A stretch of DNA of 16,619 nucleotides from Ectocarpus siliculosus (Eukaryota > Sar > Phaeophyceae > Ectocarpales > Ectocarpaceae). Below, in pieces: positions 1 through 9,074 of this stretch. The position numbers and the translations under genes were made by a program. The DNA lies in contig FN649752.1 in assembly GCA_000310025.1 (NCBI GenBank), positions 3,118,578 to 3,135,196 on the forward strand. The letters run 5' to 3'. The notes beneath the pieces were generated by a model, which was not told the origin of the DNA, did no database searches, and saw only the letters and a list, made by a program, of their open reading frames with translations. Position 1 is the first letter of the stretch, and each line of letters begins with the position of its first letter.

Positions 1-398
1 GGGGGGTGGGGGCGGCGGTTGCGCTGTTGGTGGTGATTAGGTTCGGCCGCATCGCCGCCCAAAAGCTGGTCTTGGAGGGGTGGAAGATGGAGCGGGCGAA
101 GAGAAGGCGTGCTACGGAAGGCGGCGGCGGCGGCGGTAGTAGTACCGCTGCTGCGGTGGATGGGGACGGCGCGACCGGATCGAGGCGAGATACGTCAGGG
201 TACGCTGCTGCTCCCGCTGGCCGCCGCCGCCGCCGGCCGCGACCCGAAAGGGAGACGGAGACGAGGCGCCCTCGGCCAAAGGGTGCCAGCAAGAAGAAGG
301 GGAAAGAACGGGGTTCGGCGCGAAGGACCAAGAAGCCCGCGCGAAAACCCCTGTGGGAAGAATCGGACGACGACGACAGAGGCTGTGTGGTGATGTGA
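1..398 (+). CDS. Partial 3' coding end, basic tail with CaaX-like terminus, unknown protein
   Basis: The reading frame is open from the left window edge to a TGA at 396-398, so only a C-terminal piece of about 130 residues is visible. I do not recognise the protein. It begins with a short hydrophobic stretch (AAVALLVVIRFG). A Gly/Ala/Ser low-complexity part follows, then a strongly basic region containing KKKGKERGSARRTKKPARK, then an acidic cluster EESDDDD, and it ends RGCVVM. A Cys-aliphatic-aliphatic-Met terminus after a polybasic stretch is the classic layout of a farnesylated, membrane-anchored protein, but four residues can match by chance. The upstream exon or start lies outside the window. 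The frame could also be fortuitous in GC-rich DNA, since opposite-strand frames are open here too. No family domain is visible. Confidence 0.3.
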   Translation, partial: GVGAAVALLVVIRFGRIAAQKLVLEGWKMERAKRRRATEGGGGGGSSTAAAVDGDGATGSRRDTSGYAAAPAGRRRRRPRPERETETRRPRPKGASKKKGKERGSARRTKKPARKPLWEESDDDDRGCVVM

Positions 399-1690
399 CG
401 TGGCGTGACGTGATGCGACTACGTACATCAATGCGCGCACAGACGTTGGTCCTCTTGAGCCGCTGGTTCGGATATATTTGGGCGATAGATAGCTTTTTGT
501 CGTCCGGCTGTTTTGATTGGCGGGAAAAGGCGTCGGCAGGCGCCGGGCGAGGTGTTGCGTTGACCTGTGTGGGCGCACCTCGCGCCGTTCGGACTCGTGG
601 GGATTGGTTTGTTGTGATTGGCATCGATTCGGGCAATCAATCGCTGCGCCATGTACAGGAGAGGATGCGTACCTTGGATGGAGTCGTGTGCCGGCAGTGT
701 GTGGCTTTGTCCGTCTACGTATGTGACAACAGCAGATTCCTTTTGCGGGTGGTTTTTTCGGCTGCGACGAGAATTTGAGGTGCGAGAGGCACACCGTCGT
801 CGTCGTCTCTCTTGCAAGCATCGATCCGGGAAAATACACGAACGTGGAAAATCTGTCCCAAATTGGTGCTTGACATCGTCGCGAAAGAGAGTCGACCGTT
901 GCTGTGAGAGAGAGGGCCCCGGCACAGTTCTGCAATGCTCACGTCCTGCCTTGTTGATCCCAAATGTGTCCGCGGGTCCGTTTCCCGCGTCTCGCTAGGA
1001 GCAGAACGTGGGTCAAAACAAAATTTAATACAACTGAAGAAGCTCCCGTGCGACCTTCCTCCATGTGACCCCGGCTGAATTGTCAATATCTAAACCTTAA
1101 GGTTCGTAGATTGGTGCCTTGCCCGGCTCGACCGACTCACGTACTTTATTATTTGCTTGTTTTACACACATACATGAACATGCTTTACTTGTACATATCA
1201 CTTCGCCTACAGTAGTTATATAATATATATATTGCTGCACTCAGAAACGTTCCGAACGCTTGCCCTTTCTGGCGCGATTCCTTGCACTTGCACTCATACG
1301 TACCTCCGGTGTAACTATGCATCGTCGTCGGTACATGCCGGTCCAGACAAATCACCTCTCTTGAAAAAAACGCCACGGCCACATCTCCGCCTCCTTGTAG
1401 AGTGTCTTTCCTACCGAAGCTCGCTTCACGCTAGCTTTCGACACAGGGGTGAGCACCGCCCACTACAGCACCAACAAAAAACAAGAAAACCAACGGCTGG
1501 CCCCGAATATCAAGGAACACATCAACGTGTGTCGCCCCGCTACTGGGCTGCTCAGAGACAGACGTCCGGTCGAAGTAAAACTCTAATAGCAGTACACATA
1601 AAACAGGCATGTAGCAAGGCAATCAATATATTACTTCATGGTAGGATAGGGCTCGCGACAGAAAAACGCCGCGAAAAGCGTCCTCTTTTA
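399..1690. other. Non-coding interval, probable convergent 3' UTRs
   Basis: No frame here has recognisable protein features. The interval lies between the end of a possible plus-strand gene and the stop of the minus-strand oxygenase-like gene, so it most likely holds both 3' UTRs. Base composition drops in GC between about 1080 and 1700. An AT-rich patch of alternating TA lies near 1216-1233. No tRNA-like or repeat structure was seen. Confidence 0.5.
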
Positions 1691-4153
1691 TTAAAAGGGC
1701 CCACCGTTGCCGGCGCCCCGCACCCACTCTTCCACCGCCGGAGACGTCAGCCGGGCTCCTCCCTTCCCACCACTGCTGCTTCTGCCGCTTACGCTTTCGC
1801 CGCTCTCACCCCCCCCGTGCGTGGTGGAACTTTTCGCACCACGGCCGGCGTCGGCTTGTGCTTGGTCGCCGGCCGCGCTACGTCGCACAGCAGCAGCTGC
1901 GGCATCGTCGATTGCCTTGGCCAGAGTCCCACGTCGACCTCGCCGAGACCCGAGGGAGAGGCCGTCTAGCAGTCGTCGTCCTGGGGGCGCCACTTCGAGC
2001 CTGCACACACGGGCGTACAAGGCGGGGCCATCAGGCACAAAACACGTCGCAAAATGAACGGGCGCCAAACGAATCAGAAACCGAAACACGTGCCATTTTG
2101 TTGTCCCGACCGGGGCTGCCATGTTGTTGTTCGGGTTGAGTCTGACTTTTGCTGGCGGCATCCCAACGAACGTCTTCAACACGCAAGGTAAACCAAGCTT
2201 CGCTGCGTCGGCGATAAAATAGCTGCCAAATAGGTCAAATAACTGCTACCCTCGGGAAGGCTCCGCAACGGGCACTTCGACTCGTCGACACCGCACCCCG
2301 CCGACTCTACTCACTCACTCACTCACTCACTCACCTAGCGAACACCTTCGTGCGCTCGGGGCCAACGGGCAACAGCACAACCACGTAGCGCACGGACCCC
2401 CTCCCCCCCCCCCCCACCCCCGGTCGTCTCTCCTCCGCTCCTAGCCCCCCGGATAGCCGTCTACGCAGCCAACGACCTCGTGGGGGTGCGTTCCACGCCG
2501 CCTCCTTCTCCTTGATCACCTCTGGCGATTCGCCATCGGGGACTGGTGGAGGAGAGGGTTGGTCTCGATCGGCAGATGCCGGGGTTGAAGCCTCTTCGCT
2601 TCGCGCCGCTGCTTCTGCCGCTGCTGTCGGCGGCGGCGGCGGCGGCGGCGTGGGCTCGAAGCGCCACCCCACAAATGTCGGAGGTGCGAACACCACCTCC
2701 CCCTGTCCCCGCGGTGAACCGGACGCGGCTAAGAGAGAGAGAGAGCGAAAAAAAGGCGGAGGAAGACATTGCCACGGAGGGGGAGAAAGGGCGCGCGAAG
2801 GTCGAACAACCGGGTGGAAGCCGCCATTGCGTTTGGGGGGTTACTATTATAGAGGCCGGACGATGCCTGATTGCAGCTCTTTTCTCTGCAGTGCAGAGAC
2901 GTTGTCGATCAACCCCTGTGATCACGGGGAAGAGCTAGGAGAACGATCATTTCATGGGCACACCAAAAGTAGACGGTCGACGAGGGGAAAGGAGCTGCTG
3001 CATACCACCTGTCACGACCAAAACAGAATAAGATGAGCACCGCTCAAGGAAAAAGGGAGGCATTGTAACTAAACTCCCGTCCGCGGCCTTCCTCTTGTGT
3101 GACCCCCGTCTGGGCCATCAACGTACGTGGAAACATGAAAATAACTACCCTGGCGTCCAGCACAGCAGCACACACACACAGGCACCGAGGCCGACACACA
3201 ACCAACCTCGGAACACTCCAGCGCTGCTGCTGCTGCTGTCGGCGACACTCGAGAGGCTCGAAGCTGCCGCCAGTACCCAAGCCGCCGCCTCCTCCCGACC
3301 GTCGCCCCCCCCGGCTGCCGCCGCCATCACCGCCTCCCCGTGGGCGGGGTCAAGGAGCCCACCGACTGCTTCCGAGTACCCGCAGGGGACGTCGTGCTCG
3401 ACAACGACAACCTCCAGCCGTCGCCGTCGCCATCGCCGCCGCCGCAGGCCGCCGCTGCCGCCTTTCTTTTCTTCGACCCCAGCACCGTCGCCGTAGCCGC
3501 CCTCGGCTGCGGTGTGGCGCCGCAGCAGCAGTCGCCGCCACGGACTCGCCGTCTCGCCACCGCCGCCACAGCAGTCGTCGTCCAAACCGGCAGCAGAGGA
3601 TGCGGGGCTCGCCAGAGCCGCCGCTTCGAGGCCTATACCATGGAAAAATACCGCAGAGGCGAACGCCGGGTTTCGATGTGTTCAACAGGTCCGGGATGAG
3701 GCCGGAGATGGACAAGGGAGAGGGGAAACAACATGGCGCAAGTTCCGACGAAACAAGCAGGGAGCGAGCGCGTTTTCGGCGTGCTTTTTCGGCGACTGCT
3801 GGAATTGGGGTCCATGGAGACAAGAGGGAGCGGAACGGGCGCGGTGATCTCAACTCGCCGTGGTAGATGCGTCAGGACCTTCCCACCACCACCACCCGAC
3901 CATTTGACTGCAGCTCTCGTAGCTGCGCGTTACCTTTGGGCGATGTGTCTGGCCAGGCCCACAGTAACCCAGAGGACTCTCTCACGGGCACCTCCTCCGC
4001 CGCTGCCACGGTCGAGCTCCTCGACGGCTTCTCTTCGTCAGGGCCGTCGTCGGGGGCGACAATCGACCGGCATCTCCACGCCCTAGTTTCGAGGCTTGTC
4101 GGCTTGTCGGCGACCCCGTCAGGCGGCAGTAGCTCGTACTCTCGGCCTAGCAT
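1691..4153 (-). CDS. Pheophorbide a oxygenase/Tic55-like oxygenase, degenerate, 5' end uncertain
   Basis: Minus-strand exons proposed: 4153-3934, 3506-3207, 2728-2335, 2000-1691 (407 residues if translation starts at the ATG at 4153). Phases agree at all three junctions. The 3934 donor is AAAG|GTAACG. The 2728 acceptor follows a long CT tract ending TTAG. The 2335 donor is AG|GTGAGT. Family-like landmarks, in the right order for PAO-type Rieske oxygenases, are VPVRESSGLLWAWPD (residues 55-69), HDVPCGYSEAVGGLLDPAH (111-129), GEVVFAPPTFVGWRF (183-197), VRYVVVLLPVGPERTKVF (286-303) and a C-terminal VEEWVRGAGNGGPF. Known members use a Rieske [2Fe-2S] centre plus a mononuclear iron to oxygenate tetrapyrroles in the plastid. 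Here no intact CxH...CxxH pair was found upstream. The DPAH segment lacks the usual preceding Asn and the following His, and poly-Pro/Ala/Gly insertions are present. The stop is doubled (TAA TAA) and overlaps an AATAAA. It may be a pseudogene, a diverged paralogue, or a gene whose first exons I missed. The start of exon 2 at 3506 is the least certain boundary. Confidence 0.5.
2311..2334. repeat. TCAC tetranucleotide microsatellite, six units
   Basis: Six perfect TCAC units. On the minus strand they read as GTGA repeats, and the first unit forms the splice donor after the oxygenase-like exon that ends at 2335 (AG|GTGAGT). Several identical donor-like sequences therefore sit 4 bp apart. Confidence 0.9.
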
Positions 4154-4860
4154 CTGGTGCGAGGACGCACGAGAGGAGAAGTCGTCCGACGTTGTCGAAA
4201 ATGAGGCGAGGAAAATCACTCTTTTTTTTCTACAACGAGAGGGAAACCGATATTTCGTTTCTTGTTGTGCGTGTTTGCGGCGACTGGGCTGGGCCCTCGC
4301 TCGAGGTAGAGGGCCGTACTTTTTTCACAATCGAGGCAAGAGGAAGGGATCGTTTCTATGTCGACGACGACTGTCGAGTCCCGTCCAAACTGGCGTTTCT
4401 GCTACTACGTCGCCCGATGATCGCATACGCTTCGCACGTAGCGCTTGGCTACGCGCAACCGGCAGGTTTGCCGTCAACACCGTGTACACACGCTTCGTTG
4501 GATGTCGAAACGCCACCATCGCGAGAAACCCGTATCGTACCTCGAAACGGACACTCCTTCCGTCGCCGCCGCGCCATCGCCGCCGCCGCCGCCGCAGCCG
4601 TCGGAGGTCGGACGCGAAGGCCACGGGATACCTGGTGGTTGGGCGAGTGCTTCAGGAACCGGTATCAAGAAGAGTTCTACAAAAAACGTGTTGTTGGCGT
4701 CTTGGTCGCCCCTAAACACCATCTGTCCCGCCAGCGGAGAAACGAGCGCTGAGTACCCAAGGCGTGTAGGCACTTTAGAAGCGCCAGCAAAAATGTCCAC
4801 GGCAAAAAAAAAGGCTGTCAAAGAAAACCCGTCCGCAGTATTGGCCGATTGTGTGCTAAA
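4154..4860. other. Interval between the two minus-strand genes, possible eroded Rieske-domain exon
   Basis: On the minus strand the frame of the first oxygenase-like exon stays open upstream to about 4330. A second frame is open from 4860 to 4474. The second frame contains LAGQMVFRGDQDAN, then DGC followed by glycines, then EGVSV, SRWWRFD and VCTR. These fall in the order of conserved stretches in a PAO-type Rieske domain (the LG..VV.RD..G, D.CPHR, EG, GW.FD and CT landmarks), but the cluster-binding His residues and the second Cys are not there. I could not place a start codon or promoter for the downstream gene with confidence. The segment may be its 5' UTR or intron, decayed coding sequence, or chance. 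Confidence 0.25.
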
Positions 4861-7800
4861 TTAATTTGGGAGCGCGCGTCTACGGGTAGAGTCGCGTAAA
4901 CTTCCTTTGAGATGCTCCGGGCGGAAACAGGGAGCTACTGCCGTAGTTCCCTTGGCTCGTCTTGTATGTCTTTCGCTGGCTCTCCTACAGAGAAAAAAAA
5001 CGTGCGCCCACGCCCCATCGTTCACGCGCGTGCACCACCGCTGGATTCCTTGTCAACACCCTTACTCATACAGCTCAAATCTATGAGCGCGAGCAAGCGC
5101 AAGAGGAGGCGACGGCAAAACGAAGAAAAAGCAGAACCACCTCCAAGACTCACCATTGTCGCTCCCAGCAGACGGCGTCCTCTCTCCGCTTCAGCTCCTC
5201 CTTCTTCCGCGGGACCGCGGCTTCAACCCAGCCCTTGAGGAACTCCACCGCGGGTTGCACACCCCACGCGCCGCTGCTACCGTTCGAACCCTCCCGGTCA
5301 GCGGCCTGGCCGGCTTCTCCCGCTCCCCCCCCCCCCCCCGCCGCCGCCGCCGCCGCCGCAGGGTTAGTATCGGCTTTGGACGGTGGTTGTTGTTCAGGGC
5401 TAGTCTTCAAGGCCGAAGCCGTCGGCCCCACCGACGGTGCGTTTTCCCGACTCTCGTCGCCGGTTGCTGCATCCGCTCTCGGCTTATCGTTTCGCTTCGC
5501 GACGCCGCTGCCCCGGCCCTCTCTGTCTTCTTGGCCCGCTCCGCTTACTGCTTGCGGGGGAGCAGTGTTGGGCAAGTCTGAGCCTGACTCTCGAGGAGTC
5601 GATCGCGCCCTCGGGAGTGGCGTGGGTCCGGCAGTGGCAGTGGGTGCGGAGGAGGGAGCGGCGTCAAGGTCTGCTTCGGAAGTGGCGGTGGCTTCTTCGG
5701 CAGCCAACGCCTCGGCGGCGGCGTCGCTTGTGAGACCTGCTGCTGGCGAGGCGGCGGTAGAAGACGACGCCGCCAACTTGGTCGCCGTCGCTGCCGCTCC
5801 CGTGCCTACCGAGGGAGGAGGAGGAGCAACCACGGCGGTAGAGGCGGAGGTTCGAGACAACCCAGACGGGGTCGCCGTTCCTTCGATTGCCGGAGGGTCT
5901 TGTTCACCGGCCTTATGACCCGAACCGTTGTCATCGCCCATTTGTTTGGGGTCCCCCCGCGCCCGCCCAGCAGAGGCACCCGCAACGACCCCCGCTCGCA
6001 TCAAACCGTCGTCTGCCAACACGGCCGCCGCCGCCGTTGCACTCCCTTCGGGCTTCAGGCCAAGGGTCCCCGAAGCGATCGCAGTGGAAATTCCTCCACC
6101 AGCAGCACGCCTATCAGCACCACCCTCCGGCTCCTCCTCCACCTGTTCGAGGGGACCGGTGTCGGCAACGGGGCGTGGCTCCAAGGAGACCGGTCCGCCG
6201 TCCTCAGCCAATGGAGGGCGAGTGAGCTTTTCGTCCTCCAACGCTGGTGCTGAAGCGGGGGCGCCAGGTTCGGACTGAGGCGCGGCCTCTTTGGAGGGCG
6301 CCACAGCAGCAGTAGCTCCACCGACCGACGACTGTGTTGAGCTCTCCTCCAGGGTGGGCTGCTGCCGCCCGCCGACGCCGACGCCGCCGGTATCGGGTGG
6401 ATCCGTCACCGTTCGCACCGGTGCCGTCGACGTCGCCATGGCTTCCTCTCCGCTCTTCTTCGCCGCCGCCGCCGCCGCCGCCGCATCCGATCGCCCCGCC
6501 GCAATTTCCAAGCCCGCAACCGGCGCAGCCCGGCCCCGCGATTCTACTCGCGCAAGCACCGTCTCTGACACCGTGGGAGTTGGGTCGAGCACCGCTTCCC
6601 TTGTTCCAGTCGTCGCGTTGCTGCCTTGGCTGCTGCCCGCCGTGTTATCACCATCTTCATCGAACGCTACCGCCACCGCGACAATCGACCTCTTCCTGCG
6701 GCGCCACGAGGAAAACCTTCCTCGGAGTCCGGCCAGCCTCGACACGGGCGTGCGACGGTCGCTGCTGCTGCTGCTGCCGTCAGACGCGGTGCTCTGTTCC
6801 CCCGCGGCGCTGCCTACCTCTCCCAGAGAGGGTGGTGGGGCCGTCTCTGATGCTGTCGCTGGCGGCGGCAATAAAATCGCAGTCGTCGCTGCTTCCGGGC
6901 CGCCAACGTTGGCTGCCCGCCATACGACGGGGGAGGCGATGCGAAAGGCGGGGGCAAACGTACGCTGCGTCTCGTCAGTCCTAATTCATTTTGCTTAGCG
7001 GGGAATATTCGTAGTGCCGTTTTGCTGTTCCCAGCAGGCGAGCAAAGTGTCTATACATACACACACCAAAATCATGACTTTCTTCTCCTAAACGGCAACG
7101 AAACCTCGGTCCTGGCGTCTTCATAAGAGAGCAAAAAACATTCACGGTACAGATCACAAGCGACGGGACGGGACGAGCGGTAAATACCGCACATATATGC
7201 GCACCTTCTTCCGCGGAAGAGAGGGAGCGTTTTTTGCCGGCCGCATTCAGAGCAACAACCCGCTCTTCGTCCAGCGCGTCCTGCACGCGCCTGGTGGAGG
7301 TGCGGTACTCGTGGACGGGGGTTAGGACCGGTCGAAGCACGGAGTCCGCCGCCCAGCCGCCCAGCTCTTTCGTCACCTCCCAGAGCGCCGTGCCTGCGGC
7401 GTCCAGCCCCAAGGCGGTTCCCTCGGCCAAATCGCCCGCTAGCACTAGTGCGTCGTCCGTCGTGGTTTCAATCAAACCAGGCAGCCTGTGCAGGGGCGGC
7501 ATTTCGGAAAAACACGGGGGAGGAACATCTTTCTTGATGGAGGAAATTTTGACGGGGGGGGGTGCAGGTATGGGCCTCGCAAGGGCGGAATTCTTCCGGA
7601 AGGTAGCGAGACCTATCGACCAAGGGCGTGTGCAAATATATCCGCTCCTGCCACCTAATGACCGTCAGCGCAAGTCTACCTAAACTATACCGCCAACAGC
7701 AGTTAGCTCATCAAGACACAAAAAGTTAAGCAGGTGATCGAAACTACAACAATAGTCTCCCTTCTCTCGATCTACGCAAATAACCACATACGAAGTAGAA

Positions 7801-8814
7801 CAACACGGTACTACGCATATTGTAGGTACGGCAGTTGGCGCACCTGCTCGGCAGCGTTTCCGCGGCCTCCGCGGCCTTCCTGCCGGCCTCCTCCAGCGCC
7901 GCCACCGCCTCGGCGCCCTCCCCGACCGCCTGCCGCAACCGCCCCGGCAGCTCCTGCGTCGCCTTCACCAACTCCTCCACGCGGCCGGGCGCCTCCGTGA
8001 TCGCCTCCCGGGCCGCTCTGGTCGTCTCTAGGGCCTGCGTTGCCGCGCCGCGCGCGCGGCCCGGCGCCGCCGCTACCACCTCCGCCGCGGCCGCCAGGTT
8101 GTCCTTCGCCGCCGAGAGGCTTGCCGCTGCCTGCTCGCCGCTCTTGGCGAGCTGCCCGGGCACAGCGGCGACGGTGCGGTATGTCTTTTTGACGGGTTGC
8201 GGCAGCGCGGCCCTGAGGAGCGCTACCCACGGGTTAGTGGTTGTGGTGCCGTCCTCCTCTTGTTGTTGTTGCTCGAAGAGTGCCCGCTGCTGTTGCTGCC
8301 TGCGTCTCTTTGCCGCCGCGGCCGCCTCCACCGCCTCCGCGACGCGCTTCCTCGAGGAGGACCACCTGTGCAGCGGCGTGAGGAGGGCGTTCGCCGCCCC
8401 AGTGCTGGCGATCGTGGCCACCACTACCTCGGTGGTCTGCGAAACGATGGCCATGGCGGTGCCGGTGTCGCTGCCGGCGGTGCCAATATCGCCGTTGTTG
8501 TTGTTGTTGTCGTTGTTGTTCCCGGCGTCGCTGCTTGATGACTTGTTCTTGGAAGCAGGGTACACCTTGGGACGGACGAATCCGCCCCACCTCCAAGCCT
8601 CCCTGGTGTCCTTGCTCCCGTCAGGAGCGCTGGTACGCTCTTTTCGCGGAACCTTGCTACCACCACGACCAGCTGTTGCCTTCAGCGGCGTGCACGATGT
8701 GTGTGTTCGTCTGCTTGTAGTAACAGCAGTGGTGGACCGAGGAGGTGAGATTCTCAAACCGCTTGCACTACCTGTGAACTCCAGCAGGAAGAGCAGCGGA
8801 AGATGGAGCCGCAT
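4861..8814 (-). CDS. Predicted plastid-targeted amphipathic PGR-repeat protein, unknown function
   Basis: Minus-strand exons proposed: 8814-7844, 7485-7205, 6912-5154, 4984-4861, phase-consistent and totalling 1,044 residues. I do not recognise the family. Residues 1-19 (MRLHLPLLFLLEFTGSASG) look like a signal peptide, followed by an Arg/Ser/Thr-rich, acid-poor stretch. This is the bipartite plastid presequence of stramenopiles, with a Leu where Phe is usual at +1. A poly-Asn run and KRRRQQQQ/EQQQQEE follow. Then comes an Ala/Glu-rich helical region broken by VPGQL, APGRA, APGRV, LPGRL and LPSRLPG. The exon 1/2 junction (AGCAG|GTGCGC to CACAG|G) restores TLPSRLPGLIE, which supports it. Exon 3 encodes about 585 residues of Ala/Ser/Pro/Thr/Glu-rich, probably disordered sequence with a basic patch (GRFSSWRRRKRS). 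It ends in a helix containing VEFLKGWVEAAVPRKKEEL. Its donor at 5154 is ATG|GTGAGT, and the next acceptor follows a poly-T tract (CTGTAG). The 7205 donor and 6912 acceptor are tentative; exon 3 could start anywhere from about 6990 to 6860. A structural or lipid-surface role is possible but inferred. Confidence 0.5.
5328..5360. repeat. Poly-C plus GCC repeat inside coding exon
   Basis: A C homopolymer followed by GCC triplets. It is translated on the minus strand as a run of alanines followed by glycines near the end of the long low-complexity exon. It is prone to slippage, so reading-frame accuracy here depends on sequencing quality. Confidence 0.8.
8493..8519. repeat. GTT-type triplet repeat encoding poly-Asn
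   Basis: GTT triplets with a GTC interruption. On the minus strand they encode the Asn run NNNDNNNNN about 100 residues into the predicted plastid-targeted protein, between the presequence and the helical region. Confidence 0.8.
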
Positions 8815-9033
8815 GATGGCGAGAATACGGCGCGGTTGGCGAGAGATCCAATCCTTCGATACCCATCAACAAAGAGGTTTCCAGGCATTGCACATCCGGT
8901 GCATCACGTGCCTGCTGTGGAACGCGTGCAGGGTTCGCCCGGGCAGGGGGTGCATGTTTATGGGGCTTCGTGACATGCACACATACGTTTTGCGTGTACG
9001 GGTTTTGTGTGCAATCCAAGCTGTGTGCCCCCC

Positions 9034-9074
9034 ATATAGATTGCGGTGGGATTGGATCATTGGATCATTGGATC
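9034..9074 (-). promoter_or_regulatory. Candidate promoter: three tandem CCAAT motifs next to a TATA-like box
   Basis: Read on the minus strand, three head-to-tail copies of GATCCAAT (9074-9051) are followed 11 bp later by CTATATGG (9039-9032). The start codon of the predicted plastid-targeted protein is about 220 bp downstream at 8814. If the TATA-like box is used, transcription would start about 30 bp below it, giving a 5' UTR of roughly 190 bp. The orientation and order (CCAAT upstream of TATA) match a eukaryotic core promoter. In brown algae such boxes are not well established, so this is inference. Confidence 0.4.
9051..9074. repeat. Perfect 8-bp tandem repeat, three copies
   Basis: ATTGGATC is repeated three times without a mismatch or spacer. 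Each copy contains an inverted CCAAT pentamer, so the repeat sets an exact 8-bp spacing of that motif. Confidence 0.9.

Noticed and set aside
195-935. 246-codon minus-strand frame at the left end
   Set aside because: Arg/Ser/Pro-rich with no motif; overlaps several other open frames typical of GC-rich non-coding DNA.
1232-1969. 245-codon plus-strand frame
   Set aside because: It overlaps the last oxygenase-like exon in antisense; composition is low-complexity and there is no upstream start context or homology.
3867-4752. Two long overlapping plus-strand frames (282 and 218 codons)
   Set aside because: No recognisable domain. The minus strand in part of the same interval carries GLLWAWPD-type family sequence with a good splice donor.
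4962-5918. 318-codon open frame on the plus strand
   Set aside because: It mirrors the long low-complexity minus-strand exon; GC-rich Ala/Pro codons keep the antisense frame open. No domain is visible.
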